DNA of 64,000 nt from Acephala macrosclerotiorum. Taxonomy: Eukaryota > Ascomycota > Leotiomycetes > Helotiales > Mollisiaceae. The stretch is taken from the NCBI GenBank assembly GCA_014904845.1, contig MU119235.1, forward strand, positions 254,138-318,137, in the 5' to 3' direction. The notes under the pieces were generated by a model that had not been told where the DNA came from, searched no databases, and saw nothing but the letters and a program-made list of their open reading frames with translations. Made by a program: the position numbers and the translations under genes. Each line of letters starts with the position of its first letter. Position 1 is the stretch's first letter. Shown in pieces: positions 23,201-34,737 of this stretch.

Positions 23201-25690
23201 GCATCAGCCATCGAGCTGCCGACAGCCAGCATAGCTCCGCTCTTGCTGGCACCGGCTAGCTTAGCCAAACGACCTCTGAGATAGGCGATTTTGATAGCCG
23301 ATGAAGCAGAGATGAAGCCAGCAGCGTATGCTGCTGCGATCTCGCCTGATGAGTGGCCGACAACACCAGAGAATTTGATGTCCGCAGCTCGGAGGTGGTT
23401 AATGAGGATGATTTGGATTGCTGTGCATAGAGGCTGACAGATGGCCGCTTCTCCAAGTCGAGACTCCTCAGCGGGGGCAGCGAGCTGAGCGGACAGAGAC
23501 CATTCTGGTTTGTACTCGGCCGGCAATTCGGTCAAGCATGTTTCCAGACTATCCAACGTCTCTTTCGCCAGTGAAGATGAGGTAATGAGCTCCGAGCCCA
23601 TTTTTACCCATTGGGCTCCTTGTCCGGTGAAAATTCCTAAGATTTGCTTCGGTTTCGTGCTTGGTCTGGAAGCGACAGCTCTGGGGGTGCCATTCGCCTT
23701 ACGCTCGAGCTCAGCATCAAGCTTGGACCGAAGCTCGCCAGTTGTCTGTGCAGTGAATGATATCTTGTGAGTAAATACAGAACGTCGGCTGAGCAGGGTG
23801 GTTGCGAGAGTATTCATGTTTGTGTCCGGATTGACGTCCAGGAATTGCGAGTAGTCGTACAACAGCGATGACAAAGAGCGTTCTGATGCTGCCGAGAACA
23901 CGAATGGAAGAGAGACCAGGCCAGAAACAGGCGCTGAAAGTGACTCAGATTGGATTGAACAGTAGTTCTCAAGAATGACATGAGCGTTCGTGCCACCGAA
24001 TCCAAAGCTGTTGCAACTAGCACGTCGAACTTTGTTGATTGTCAAAGGCCATTCCTGAATCTTTGTGGGTACCTCCAGCTTGTTGTAGAATGGCACAAGC
24101 TTCGGATTGAGATTCTCGAAATGTAAATTTGGTGGAATGACTCCATGCTGCACAGCAAGAGCTGCCTCCAGTAAAGCAGCAATTCCAGCGGCGCCTTCAG
24201 AATGTCCGATTACGGTCTTGATGCTCCCAACATACAACTTTTCGTATTTCTCCAACTCTTCTTGTGGCAAGTTGAAGAAGGTGTTGTGAATCGCAGTTGC
24301 CTCATTCAAATCACCAACCTATTAATCGAAATTTCAGAATTAGTCTACTGCTTTTATATGTTGTAGGACTGTAGATGAAAGAAAATGCTTGCCTTAGTGC
24401 CTGTACCGTGGGCTTGAAAGTACTGTGGTCGATCTTCGGGGCGATTCAGGTCGAGGCCGGCTTTGGCGTACGTTTGTCGGATAAGGTTAACTTGCGCAAT
24501 GGGATTCGGGACGGTCAGACCTGTAGATCTGCCGCCTTGGTTGACGTGGGTCTCTCGAATGACGCACGTGATGGGATCGCCATCGGCGATCGCATCGCTT
24601 AATCTCTTGAGGACGACTGCAGCTAGGCCTTCACCTCGTGCATAACCGTCTCCGTCAGCATCCTGTACACATGTTAGCCTATATGTTTCCTCTCTATACG
24701 ACGAGGATATGGGAATACGCGTATCCTAGATACGAGTTTCAGGAGCTGGAACGTGATTGGATGGCTCGGCTAATGGTACCATCTGAAAATCGAAGAAGAA
24801 AAAAAGGAACACATATCATACCCACATGCGACAGCGGCCGTTGGGAGAGAGCATCTTGAGATTGCTTTCCGCAATGAACATTCTCGGGCTCAAGATGAGA
24901 TTTGCGCCAGCCGCGAGAGCGACAGAACAGTCGCCGTTTCGAAGAGCTTGTACACCTTGGTGCACAGCCACGAGGGAAGACGAACATGCGCTGTCGATAG
25001 TGTATGAAGGGCCAGTCCAGTCGAAAAAATACGACACTCGATTTGAAAGAATGCTGCGTGCTGCCCCTGTAGCGCCATATGTTGGAACAGACTCCATGTC
25101 GGAGAAGATGAGTCCCGAGTAGTCATCGCACATGAGCCCTACATAGACCGCCGTGGGAGTACCTCTGAGGTTTTCCATTGAAAGATTTGCGGACTCGATG
25201 GCTTCGTACACGACCTCGAGCAACATTCGTTGTTGAGGGTCCATGGACTCTGCTTCAGCTGAGGAGATGTTAAAGAATTTGGAGTCGAATTGTCGGACAT
25301 CTTCGTCAATGAAGTATGACTTCTGGACGTTTGACGTGCCATGATGGGCACTGTCAGGATGATAGAATCCCGACGAGTTAAATCTGCTTTGTGGGATTTC
25401 GGATGAGAGGTCACACGGGTGACTCAGGAGTTCCCAGAGCTTTGCCGGTGTACTCGCCTTGCCGGGAAACCGGCAGCCTGTGCTATGTGAATATTAGCAT
25501 AATAATAATTGACATTCAACTGAAGAGTGGACTCTGGAGTTCTGAAGCTCTAGAGTTGAGACACGAAAGCAAACGAGGATGCTAGCGCATGAGACGCGTC
25601 GAGGCTACGAGCTTCTGCGGAGAGCAAGAGAAGAGCAAGGCGGAAAGAAACGTACCCGACGATGGCAACAGGCTCGTTCCAAAAGTTCAT
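17224..25690 (-). CDS. Highly reducing type I polyketide synthase, KS-AT-DH-MT-ER0-KR-ACP
   Basis: Six exons (25690-25656, 25482-24822, 24662-24393, 24318-18818, 18772-18081, 18029-17224) join in frame to 2654 aa. KS: active Cys about 178 ([10 protein letters not shown]), His in HGTGTKVGD and [16 protein letters not shown], Ser about 645. [12 protein letters not shown], His about 972, and HPGTID, Asp about 1146. C-methyltransferase: [10 protein letters not shown] about 1412. The ER position (about 1820-2060) holds a sequence without the ER NADPH motif, so it is inactive. [12 protein letters not shown] about 2103 and SAYCAAN. ACP: GIDSL, Ser about 2417. A tail of about 200 aa follows, Pro/Val-rich with a duplicated ~25-aa unit ([14 protein letters not shown] / [14 protein letters not shown]). 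There is no thioesterase, reductase or condensation domain. The layout resembles the PKS half of PKS-NRPS enzymes. All catalytic residues seen are intact. Confidence 0.93.
17520..17670 (-). repeat. Duplicated ~75-bp coding unit in the PKS tail
   Basis: Two adjacent imperfect copies encode [14 protein letters not shown] and [14 protein letters not shown] with their followers, each about 25 codons. They lie after the ACP in the non-catalytic tail. Confidence 0.7.
24319..24392 (-). other. GC-AG intron in the PKS gene
   Basis: The frame HGTGTK|VGD is only restored by splicing AAG|GCAAGC...TTAATAG|GTTGG. The donor is GC rather than GT. The codon frame and the conserved KS motif on both sides make this the only sensible boundary. 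Confidence 0.8.
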
Positions 25691-27971
25691 AGCACAAGCT
25701 GTCGAGTTGACGTGTAGATCTGGTTAAATTAAACGCATAAAAAAGTACAGTTGTGCGTTGCGCAGAGACTGTTTTTTCTACAGTAGAAAGGAGTATAAAG
25801 AAGCTGGAATCGCTTGAATCGTCATATGGTGTAAGATTTATAAGATTTCTTTTATGACGAAAGATATGGGCGAGCTTAAAATAGGTCAAAACCGACATAG
25901 ATTATGGTAGACGAAAGTGAGCTGATGAATCCCGCCTTCTTAGGAGAAACTCAATGATTCACTCAACTCCTCCTGCGCCGGACCATGGCTAAGCGTTCCC
26001 CAGCCGACAGCATGAGGGAATAGAGCTTTGACTACACACGTTATCCAGAATGCTAGCTCTAGCTTGAAAGAGCATGCCAAAAGCTCATCTTTAGCCTGAT
26101 CCAGGAGGAAGTCCGCACTAGACGAACTCTTTCGACTCATGCAGCAAGGAATAGTAGCTGAGCAAGCAGATACGGTGGGTATGGTGGATTCCGTCCGTCA
26201 AGAGGGTTTGTTCCCCGGCGCGATGAAGAACAAATCATGAAACGAGATAGCGGTCCGGCCAAGATCTGGCAGCAAGGAGAAGGGACTGAAGTGGCTTTAT
26301 GAGGGTCCAAAATATCCAGCTCCACCTTCAACGGACAAAGATACGCAGTCACGAGCAGTTGGGAACTTCTATCACACGAGACAGAGATAGCACAGATTCA
26401 TCAATAACCGCTGTAGAGGATCGATTTCCAGGACCTTCAGGGCGATCAATACCCATGCCACGATTCGAAGGCCATCTTTGGTATGGAAGTCCTCTCAGCG
26501 CGGTTTAGCACTCCATCTTATATGGCGCCGAGGTAAAGAGAGTGACGAACTACGTGTAACGTGGGCGACAGATACTGGCCGAGGGCAAGACCGTCTGCAG
26601 CCGTGCATGTGTTCGCTTTCGGTATCTGGGATACCGTTTGCGTAATGGCCATCCATCGCTTGGAAAGACAGGCCATCTACTGGCAGTCGTTGGAACGGGC
26701 CGCTTCCCGGCGTAAGAATTGCCCCCACTTGCGTACATACAGCGCACATGGCCAAGTTTCTTCAGCGGCGCCGAATACCTGGAAAGGGCCATCCCGACTG
26801 CTGTATTCGGCTGCACTGCAACTATATGGAGAAGTCCTCGGTGGGAGAACGAGACTGGCCCCGAGCTTGATATACGAAGTACAGGGCCTTTCAATTGTTA
26901 GGCGAGTCCAAATACTGTCGAAAATCCGACTGGTCTGCCCAATCGCCTGGTCAGGATATCTCTTTTTGGCCGCCAATTGGTTAAATCCTGTGGCGTCATT
27001 TAACATTTATTTGACCTTCGGATGCATGAAGGTGGCATCGATGAACTACCATAATTGGGCTAAATGACGCCGTTATTGTCAGACGCTAGTGGAGATACTC
27101 TGCGAGACGCTCATTTTAGCTGAGGGCTTAATCCGGTGCCATGGAGCGAGGACTGGAAATAGCAGTGGATTGGTAGGCAGAATGATGATCTGATAGCGGT
27201 GGTGCGGACTGTGTTTTTTGAGGTTCTTCAGAATATCGTCTACACGGTGTCGGCTCCTCAGTCATTAGTGCTTGGCGACGGGTGGAGGCTACTGCAGAAC
27301 ATATGACACCGCTTGGCCGAAGGGATACATGGCGACGGGCAGACATGTGAGCAGGATTGAATGACGGCAAGTGAAAGAAAGTTTGAGCATGGATCGAGGA
27401 TTTTGGCATCAGAAATTACGATGCTAGCGCTAACTGTGGCTTAAAGTCTAACGAGATGCTACATTGCACGTGACTATGCTGCCATCCTTGCCATGCTTAG
27501 AGTTCGATTCTTCCTGGATGCTTTTATTAGCCCAATTGTTCTGGATTATGCGGGGAAATATAGTTACCCGAGCACTCTGATAAGTGGTTGGGAAACTCAA
27601 TATTAATTTAGACTTCAGATGAATGAGAGTTGAACGAGTACCGAGCGTCAGTCAGTGGTACGTTTTCCTTAATGGGCTCTGTCGACACGGGAATGTATAT
27701 GATCCCTCCTTCTGATTCTGATCGGCGATGTACACTCAGGTGCAAGAATAGAATGCATTCTATTTTCTTCCGTCAATCTACGTGCATCCATGTGGGCTAA
27801 TTCTGGACTCCAAACTAGATCTTAAGTCGACCTCCAAGATTAAAACCAAAACCCCGCTATCCATCCTTTCATTCATAAATCATAATAGTCTTGTATTCGT
27901 GAGTTTCAATCACTCTGTCAAAATATCGCCTGCACCCTGCCAGACTCCAACACATCCTACCTCTGTCCATC
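25691..27971. other. PKS upstream region, no gene seen (2.3 kb)
   Basis: Promoter side of the polyketide synthase. Frames up to 168 codons exist on both strands near 26500-27070 but overlap each other, lack recognisable motifs and have no splice-supported extension. No transcription factor or tailoring enzyme is visible. Confidence 0.5.
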
Positions 27972-29963
27972 TCAAGCCCGCTGTGACTCCTCTTCCGCTT
28001 CCTCATCGCCCTCCAAAATAATCTCGTGCCCATTGCCCTCTTTCACCCAATAACTTGCAACGCAATTCACCAGTGCCAAAGCGCTTAAACCCCAGAACAC
28101 CGCCCCCACAACCCCACGTTTCAAGCCTAGACCATATATCGCCCCACCAAGCGTAGGACCAATTGATCTAGAGGCACTAGACAAGCTCTGCGCTACACCA
28201 TGCATCGTACCCAGTACACTGGGATGTGGACTCGCATTGTTGACTAGTATAGTCGTTGCAGGCAGTGCGAACGTTCTTCCTGTAACCTGGATGAATAGCA
28301 CAGTGCAAAGTGCGATCCAGACTAGGATACCGTCTTTCTCAGCAGGAGGAGCAGTTTTGGATGGGACGATAGCGAGATAGGGGACAAGGATGTAGGCGAC
28401 TGGGAAGCAGTAAAGGAATATTCGCCAAGATTTGACAGTGCCGAGTTTGGCGTTGACGTGGGGGTAGATGAATAGTTGCATTAGGATGCCGATGAGGCCT
28501 AGGATAGCCATTGCGAAGCCAACGTCTCGAGGGGGCATGCCCAAGCCCCCAGTGAATATAAATGGCAGGCGACGTTTGAAGGATGGCGGGTAGGGATGTT
28601 TGGGGTCTGCCACTGGTGTCGACAGGAAGACAAACCAGAGACTGTTAAAGGTGCCGAGATGGGTCGCCATGAGGGAGTGAGCTATCAAAGTGCAGATAAC
28701 ATTGTATGTGAAGATTCTCCGGAAAGGCAACTTCTGCTTGTATCTTGGCGCAAACTTCTTGGTCGGAGCAATGGGCGTGACTGGTGTCATTTCAACGTCT
28801 GGCTCGGGCAAATTCTCGTCGCCTGATAGGGCTGCGTAGGCGCCGTGGTCAGAGTCATGAGATTTCTGACCTCGGAAGATCTCTGATATCTTTCGTCCCC
28901 ATTTGGTACCCAGGTCCTCCTTGTGCCGAAGTGATTCAAGTGTCTAGCAGGGTCAGCCAACCCTCTTCGATGTAAAATAAGAAATTCTCACCTCAGACAG
29001 CCCGAAGAAAATCCCTAGTGTTGCCGAGAAGAGGAAGATAGCGCTCAAAATGTTTGGTGGCGCATATGGATACTTCTTGAAGAAGGTAACGTCTCCGAAG
29101 AGGCTGGGATAACTCCCGGCCGGGTCGGCCATTAGCCCACCAAGGATCGGGCCAATGATAACTCCGATATTAAAACACATGGGAAATAAGAGAAACGCTC
29201 TAGACTGGTACCTATTTTCAACGTCAGCTTGCCTCATCGCAAAAGTTCCGGAGCACATGTCCTACTTCTTCTCTTGTACAATCTCCGACACCATTGTTCT
29301 CATAACTCCAATGTTCCCATTTAGCGCACCGCCGAGTGTTCGAAATAGCAAAGCTTGCCAGAATGTCTTTGCAAAGCCAAATCCCAAGCACGAGATAGCT
29401 GGAAACACCGTCAGCATTCTGAGAGTGCTCCGCAGATGCAAATGTATGCTTACCCGTCCCAAAAAGTCCTATTAGAAGCACCAACTTCCTGCCTCCTCGC
29501 TCGGAATCCGAGATTCGCCCCCACATCATCGCAGTCAAGAATTGTGCCCCTGTAAAGCTGCTTGCCATCATTCCTGCCTGTGCAGCGATTGTAGAGTCTG
29601 GAAGGGACTCATCAAAGGATTTGAGTTGGTAGAACATGTATGCCTGCAGATCGGAGCCATTAGCAAGTGTCCCATTTCCACGAATCTCGTCCAACTTACC
29701 TGCAACGAAGTCTGTACTAAAGGCTCCGAAAGACGTGCCAGCGTCAAGACAATTAATTGCTTCCTGTGCGGCAACGACATCCACGTAACCTTCTCCTCCT
29801 TCTCATTGTTCACCTCTTCCACCGCCCTCTCAGCGCCTCCCTCCGCATCAACCTCATCTTGATCCAGCACGGCCAGCCGGTCTCCATCACTGTGCGCGGA
29901 TTCACCTTGAGTCTGCAGCCTGAGTTGGCGCCTTGGGTTTTCGTGAGCTTTATGGATATTCAT
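27972..29963 (-). CDS. MFS transporter, DHA1/multidrug type, 592 aa
   Basis: Five exons (29963-29700, 29643-29454, 29398-29266, 29211-28992, 28943-27972) join in frame to 592 aa. The acidic cytosolic N-terminus (DQDEVDAEGGAERAVEE) precedes LPHRKQLIVLTLARLSEP. Motif A of the major facilitator superfamily is clear: GRISDSERGGRK between helices 2 and 3. Later helices show FRTLGGALNGNIGVMRTMVSE, GVIIGPILGGLMAD and, after a long central loop (DLGTKWGRKISEIF), SASRSIGPTLGGAIYGLG. It is a 12-helix proton-coupled exporter of the plasma or vacuolar membrane. Substrate is unknown. It is the nearest transporter to the polyketide synthase, 2.3 kb away, so product export is possible but unproven, since homologues of this type also occur outside clusters. 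Confidence 0.88.
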
Positions 29964-31545
29964 CGGCTTGGACCCAGTTCGCAGATTGCGGTGTCTTGCC
30001 CCTCGAGAGCGTCATTGTCGTGTGCCAACAATATGGCAGAGATGTCGTGAAAGTGGGATGCAGTCGAGGCTGACGAATCGGAGGAACGTTGTCGAGTCTT
30101 GGCTTGGAGGGGTTAGCGCGGGGAGAAAAAGTGGGGGCAGTGTCTGACAGCGGTGAGAGACCATATCTGGCCGTGTCTGCCGTTAGGCAATGCAATGGGT
30201 GGTTCTGTGGTGGCTGGGCCTTACTGCCTGCCACTTCTATCCTAGTCGTTTATCTATCCGACCGCATTACCGGATAAGGCTGCGTCGTGCCCCCCTATCC
30301 CTGTCTCGAGCTACAGTAAGCTCGTCCCACCTTGCTTTCTAAACCGTATAATAATAACAAAACTCTTAACAAACAAAAAAGAGACATATGCCGGCCCCGT
30401 ATCCGTTTCCTCGTCTTAGACGGGAATGGAAACTCCTCCATCCCAAGACTATTTCAGGATCAGATACAATGCGCTGCTTTAGGAAGAACATGCGTGTTGA
30501 GCGTAATGTTGCCGTCTCTGAGAATAGCGTCAGGAGAGAAGTTTCTCTCACCTCGCTATTCTCCAAGGTGGAGGCATGCTTCCGAGCCGAGCTGATTTCG
30601 CTTCAGACTCGAACAAAGCTTCCAAGCCTCCTTGGGATGGCCAGTGGCCACTCTCACACAATACAGAGTTTGCAATTCGAAGAGACGAAGAAACTTCTTC
30701 GAAATCTAGAAGAGTGACGGTGAACAGAGCTTTAGAGCTAGAACCGGACACGTCCATATTTATCAAGCACGCCGACAGGTCACATCTCGGCAGGCGGCGT
30801 TTGATGTAAAAATATGCAGAGATGGGACGTGTTAAAAGCGAATTTTTGATGGCAGGCAAAAAAGTGAGTTATTAATTGATTTCTACAAAAGCTCGAAATC
30901 AGGGTTTTATCCTTAGCGCCATCACGTGCCAGAATGCCATATCAACAAGACAAACATCACGGTTCAACCATTGCTTAGCAGCGGCTAAGGCTAAGGCTAA
31001 AGAGGACAGCAATTGGACCGTGGCGATAAGATATTGATGCATCGAGTTCTGAATGCGGGTTCTGCCGAGTGTAGGGATGGTTACGAATATCCCTCTTTTC
31101 CAGTCGCGATTCCCCGAGGAAGTTCCCTTGAAACAGAAAGGTTCGACCCTCTAGCTACTTCTAGGTCGTGTCGCCTCTCTTTGCGCAATACGGGCCACTC
31201 TAAGATCCAAGTTGCACAGTCTTGCCCCGTTACTGGAAAAAAAAAACTTCGAGCCTATTCAACGAAGAGCGTGATATTCACGTGGTGTGCTTTTTTAAAA
31301 GGTTGACAAGGGATTGAAGTCTAAGCACCACAAGATGCGCATGCCTCACGATCTTCCCAAATTAAGATTCTCTATATCAATACGAACCGCTTTCTTACCC
31401 TCGATTCCTCTCGGTGTACATTCGAGAATATCATGTATCACATGCAATATCGCCCTTCTCTTCTCGTGTCGCGCTGTCTTCCCAAAACCTGCTCGCTAGG
31501 CACTGCTTGGGCTGACTTTATGACTCGGTACTCTATTGGTGGTAT
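29964..31545. other. Intergenic, no gene seen (1.6 kb)
   Basis: Upstream of the transporter. Short overlapping frames at 30366-30860 on both strands look like chance. A CACGTG site is near 30925 and a poly-A run near 31240. Confidence 0.4.
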
Positions 31546-33450
31546 CTACTCAGCCTTATACACAGAAACACGAATGTCTTTACAACTCTCCCTCATCTCC
31601 TTGTTCCTAGCTCGGAACAACTTTCTCGAGTAGTCATCCCTTGACAAACTTTCCCCTTCGTAGTCCATCAGCCTTGTATTGAACGCAAAATCCAACATAG
31701 AAATTGAAGATATATTCGGCATCCTCCTAGGAAACAGGCAAAGCCACATCACCACTCCCCAGACAAAAGCCAACACCACACCTTCTAAAAGCAGGAAGAC
31801 AAAGAACATCGACTGATTGATGACAAGCTTCGTGTACGGCGTTGTGATCTCCACAGTAGTATACAACTCATCAGGAAGTCCCGAAATTATCTCTTTCGCC
31901 CGAAGTCTCGTATTCCCGTAGTTATTCGGTTGAAAGAACCACAGCGGAAAAGCAATCACACTTTGCAATGTATGGTACACTTCGTTAGACCAGTATTCGT
32001 TTTTCAGTTGATCCTGAGAGCTCCAGAATAGCTTCACGATCGAGGATGGTGCTGGTGTTGCTGAAGCGCTAAAGTTGAGGCTCTAATCCATTGCTAGGGG
32101 GAAGGCAAAGAGGTCGATGTCGAGGTTTAGTGACGGCTGACTCATGTCGGAAATGGAGAGGATCATGTTGTTTGTGTGTGAAGTGACGAGGCTGGCTGTC
32201 CTATTATAGATGGTGAAAGCTGTTGTTATATTGGGGTTGGCGGGGCCAGATGCTAGACACGCACCGTTTTGAGTGCGGTTTGTGCAGACATATACGCCTT
32301 CTCGATGTCAGAGAAAAGTTTTTCAAAGTATCGTGGAGATTTTTACACACCAGCTAGAAATTTCCTTTTAGTTCCAGAACTTTCAGCAATGCACATTCGA
32401 ATTCCAATCAACACACCATCAGCCCCATACACTCCGCATTCGCTATCTCCGAAAACATACCCCATCTCGAGTCCCCGTTCGAAGTCAACCTAGACTACGG
32501 GTATTTCATAAAAATTTATCAGCGGAACTTGATCATAACCCTCAGGAGCCCAAGGAGTTGACGGCAACATACATCCAGTGAAAAGGTATGAGTCGCAGGT
32601 TCCTTCTTAGCATTGGTCGGTTATGGATGGAACATTCGAAACTTGCATGGCATTCCCAATAAGGTCGTATGCAAGTGCTAATATTCTGAACGGTACGATT
32701 TGGTGGTGATAATTCGGGTCGATGCTATGAAGTTCGGTTAAGAAAGACTGGGCGTAAGATGCGTTAAAGTTGCCAACTCCAGCAGTCACATTGTATGTGT
32801 AAGTTGGGTCGTATGCTGTCATCAGAGATGTTTTAACTAAAAGCCATTAGTTTGACTAATCTCATTCAATAGTCCAGTTCATACTCACAGAATAGTAACA
32901 CTCCAGACAACCATGAAAGCAAGTCTGAATCAAGTATTAGTGGTTTTCCCTTGTAGGCCCTTTCCTCGGCTCACATCTCACCTCAACGAAGACCACATCC
33001 GAGCCTTGTGCCTTGACTGGCGATCAGTGAGGATACTAAGGGCACCGAAGGTCCCGATCTCGGGAGAAATGGAAAGCAGCTCAAGACAATTGATCCCGTC
33101 GATCCTCGCTATCAGTGCCCATTTGACCAATTCAAAGGTCTTCAGGACTGCATTTGAAGTCAAAGCAGTGAGAAAGCCCTGCAACACCCTCAAATGCCCA
33201 GGGCAGATCCGAATTCTATTCCGAAAATAGTGTACAGAGCCTTTTGGGTCTCGGAGGCCAGTGTTGTCGAAATTGTCGCCTGAGCATACCACGCAATAAA
33301 AGCGAAGAGTATGGTAACAAGTAAGGCAATAAAGAACAATGATCCAGATTGAGTTATTCTCGAGCTCCTCTTTAAGTTATTCCTTGAACTTCCTCTTTCT
33401 GCGTCTTCAAAGTCGTTTTCGTATTGAAGTGGTACGAGTAAAGTCTCAGT
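31546..33450 (-). pseudogene. Decayed multi-exon membrane protein
   Basis: The relic reads, in order: VPLQYENDFEDAERGSSRNN, a transmembrane segment (FFIALLVTILFAFIAWYAQA), TTLASETQKALYTIFGIEFG, GFLTALTSNAVLKTFELVKW, ISPEIGTFGALSILTDRQS, RLAFMVVWSVTI, YDPTYTYNVTAGVGNFNASY, TGCMLPSTPWAPEGYDQVPL, EGVYVCTNRTQNGACLASG, PAPSSIVKLFWSSQDQLKN and a final transmembrane helix (MFFVFLLLEGVVLAFVWGVV). Splice sites survive, but there are in-frame stops at 32607-32609, 32490-32492 and 32083-32085, a frameshift near 33200 and a faulty junction near 32825. No intact start is seen. All three stops could come from CAA or CAG by C-to-T. This is the architecture of a fungal extracytoplasmic-loop membrane family that I cannot name with confidence. 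Confidence 0.78.
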
Positions 33451-33773
33451 CGATCTGGATGTCGTTTTTGTTTTCTATGGTGTCTCTCGGAGAGGGGCAA
33501 TAATTGGACAAGAGGAAGAAGAAAGATGCGTTAAATGGATGTTGCTATTAGCTCTCCGCCCGGGGAAAACATGATTTTTGCAGTTGATGTAATTTTCCCA
33601 GTGCCTTCGTCGAGGGCTTCACGCCTCAAGCACAATGCCCTCGATAGGTGGCATACATGTCTGCAACGAGGAGGCGCGGTGAAGTGGCTGAGTACTCTTT
33701 GATTGGGACTGACTAGGTGTTTACCGAGTCGCAGTTATTTCGTTGTACTCCTGGAAGTGTCACAGCCAGCCTG

Positions 33774-33956
33774 GCTGCTCGTTTTTTCCCCCATGGGGGC
33801 CCCACGACTTGTTTAAATCCTTGCATCAATTAAAAAGCTCGGTTTCAGATTATTTAGGCTTAGGCAGTTTCGCACCTCTTTACCGAAGCTTATACTACTC
33901 AAGCTTCCTCCCGCCGCACGTCCTCGTGGGGCCCCATGGGGGAAAAAACGAGCAGC
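33774..33956. repeat. 33-bp near-perfect inverted repeat, ~116-bp spacer
   Basis: The left arm 33774-33807 and right arm 33924-33956 are reverse complements, differing by one G. Both contain GCTCGTTTTTTCCCCCATGG. Each arm holds its own small palindrome around CCATGG. The spacer is AT-richer. This resembles a MITE-like element or a hairpin-forming transcript; no target duplication was confirmed. Confidence 0.8.
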
Positions 33957-34737
33957 CTACAGCCAGGACGGACTCCCAGCTATTCCCACCTTGTAAAGCA
34001 AGCTTTGAGGTACATCGTACGTCGCTTTCTACGCTGCCGCAACAGCTGAGCGCCACAGGCTGGACCAGCGAGGATTTTCTCCAATCGCTGTATTATTAGT
34101 GTGGCAACCACGCGTGGAGTATGCCCCTTCAGTCCACACTTCCAGATACCTGTAAACTTTATGTTGATTTTTTCTCGTGCCGGTCCCGTTCTAGTCTTCG
34201 GGCGTGAGCAACTGCTGCTTTTGCCTGAGGTAAGGGCGAGCGTGCCTGAGCAGAACTTGAGCATAGTGTAAGCCATCTTGAGCACGCCCTGAGTCAACCT
34301 GCGCACTATAATATGGAACCTATTCTTGGCCTCCGGCTACATTTTCCATGCCGAGTTATGCCCAGGAGTCCGTTCTTGCTCCCGTGTAGGCCACTAGAAT
34401 ATTTTCCGGATCTTCTCCTAATGGCAACGAGGCGTCGATGATTATTAATGCCAAGTAGTTCGACTGATTTGTTTTCGCAAAGTTCTTGTTAAAGCTAACT
34501 TTACAGAGCATCTAGGTAGACGCGTTTCGTCAAATAGCACGTGATTGGTAATTCAGCCTCACAATTGTCGCATAGACTAACAGCTGGCTAGCCTCGGGCA
34601 GCAATGTAATCTAAAGTAATAAGGTACAGTACAGAATTCACGATTTGGTTAAACTTGCTAGCTATTATATAGCGATAGGCTTCCTCCCACGGCTCTGGCA
34701 TACACCGCCTAGTAGGCTCCCACTGTGGCCCAAGGCC
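33957..34737. other. No gene seen
   Basis: Region beyond the inverted repeat. A 108-codon minus-strand frame (33980-34306) has no recognisable motif and is probably chance. The sequence may be transposon debris. Confidence 0.35.

Noticed and set aside
26550..27067. Overlapping frames of 109-168 codons on both strands upstream of the PKS
   Set aside because: They contradict each other, lack motifs, and resemble chance openings in moderately GC-rich DNA.
27482..27520. AGAGTTCGATTCTTCC, resembling a tRNA T-arm
   Set aside because: No matching acceptor stem, D-arm or A-box could be found at the right distance.
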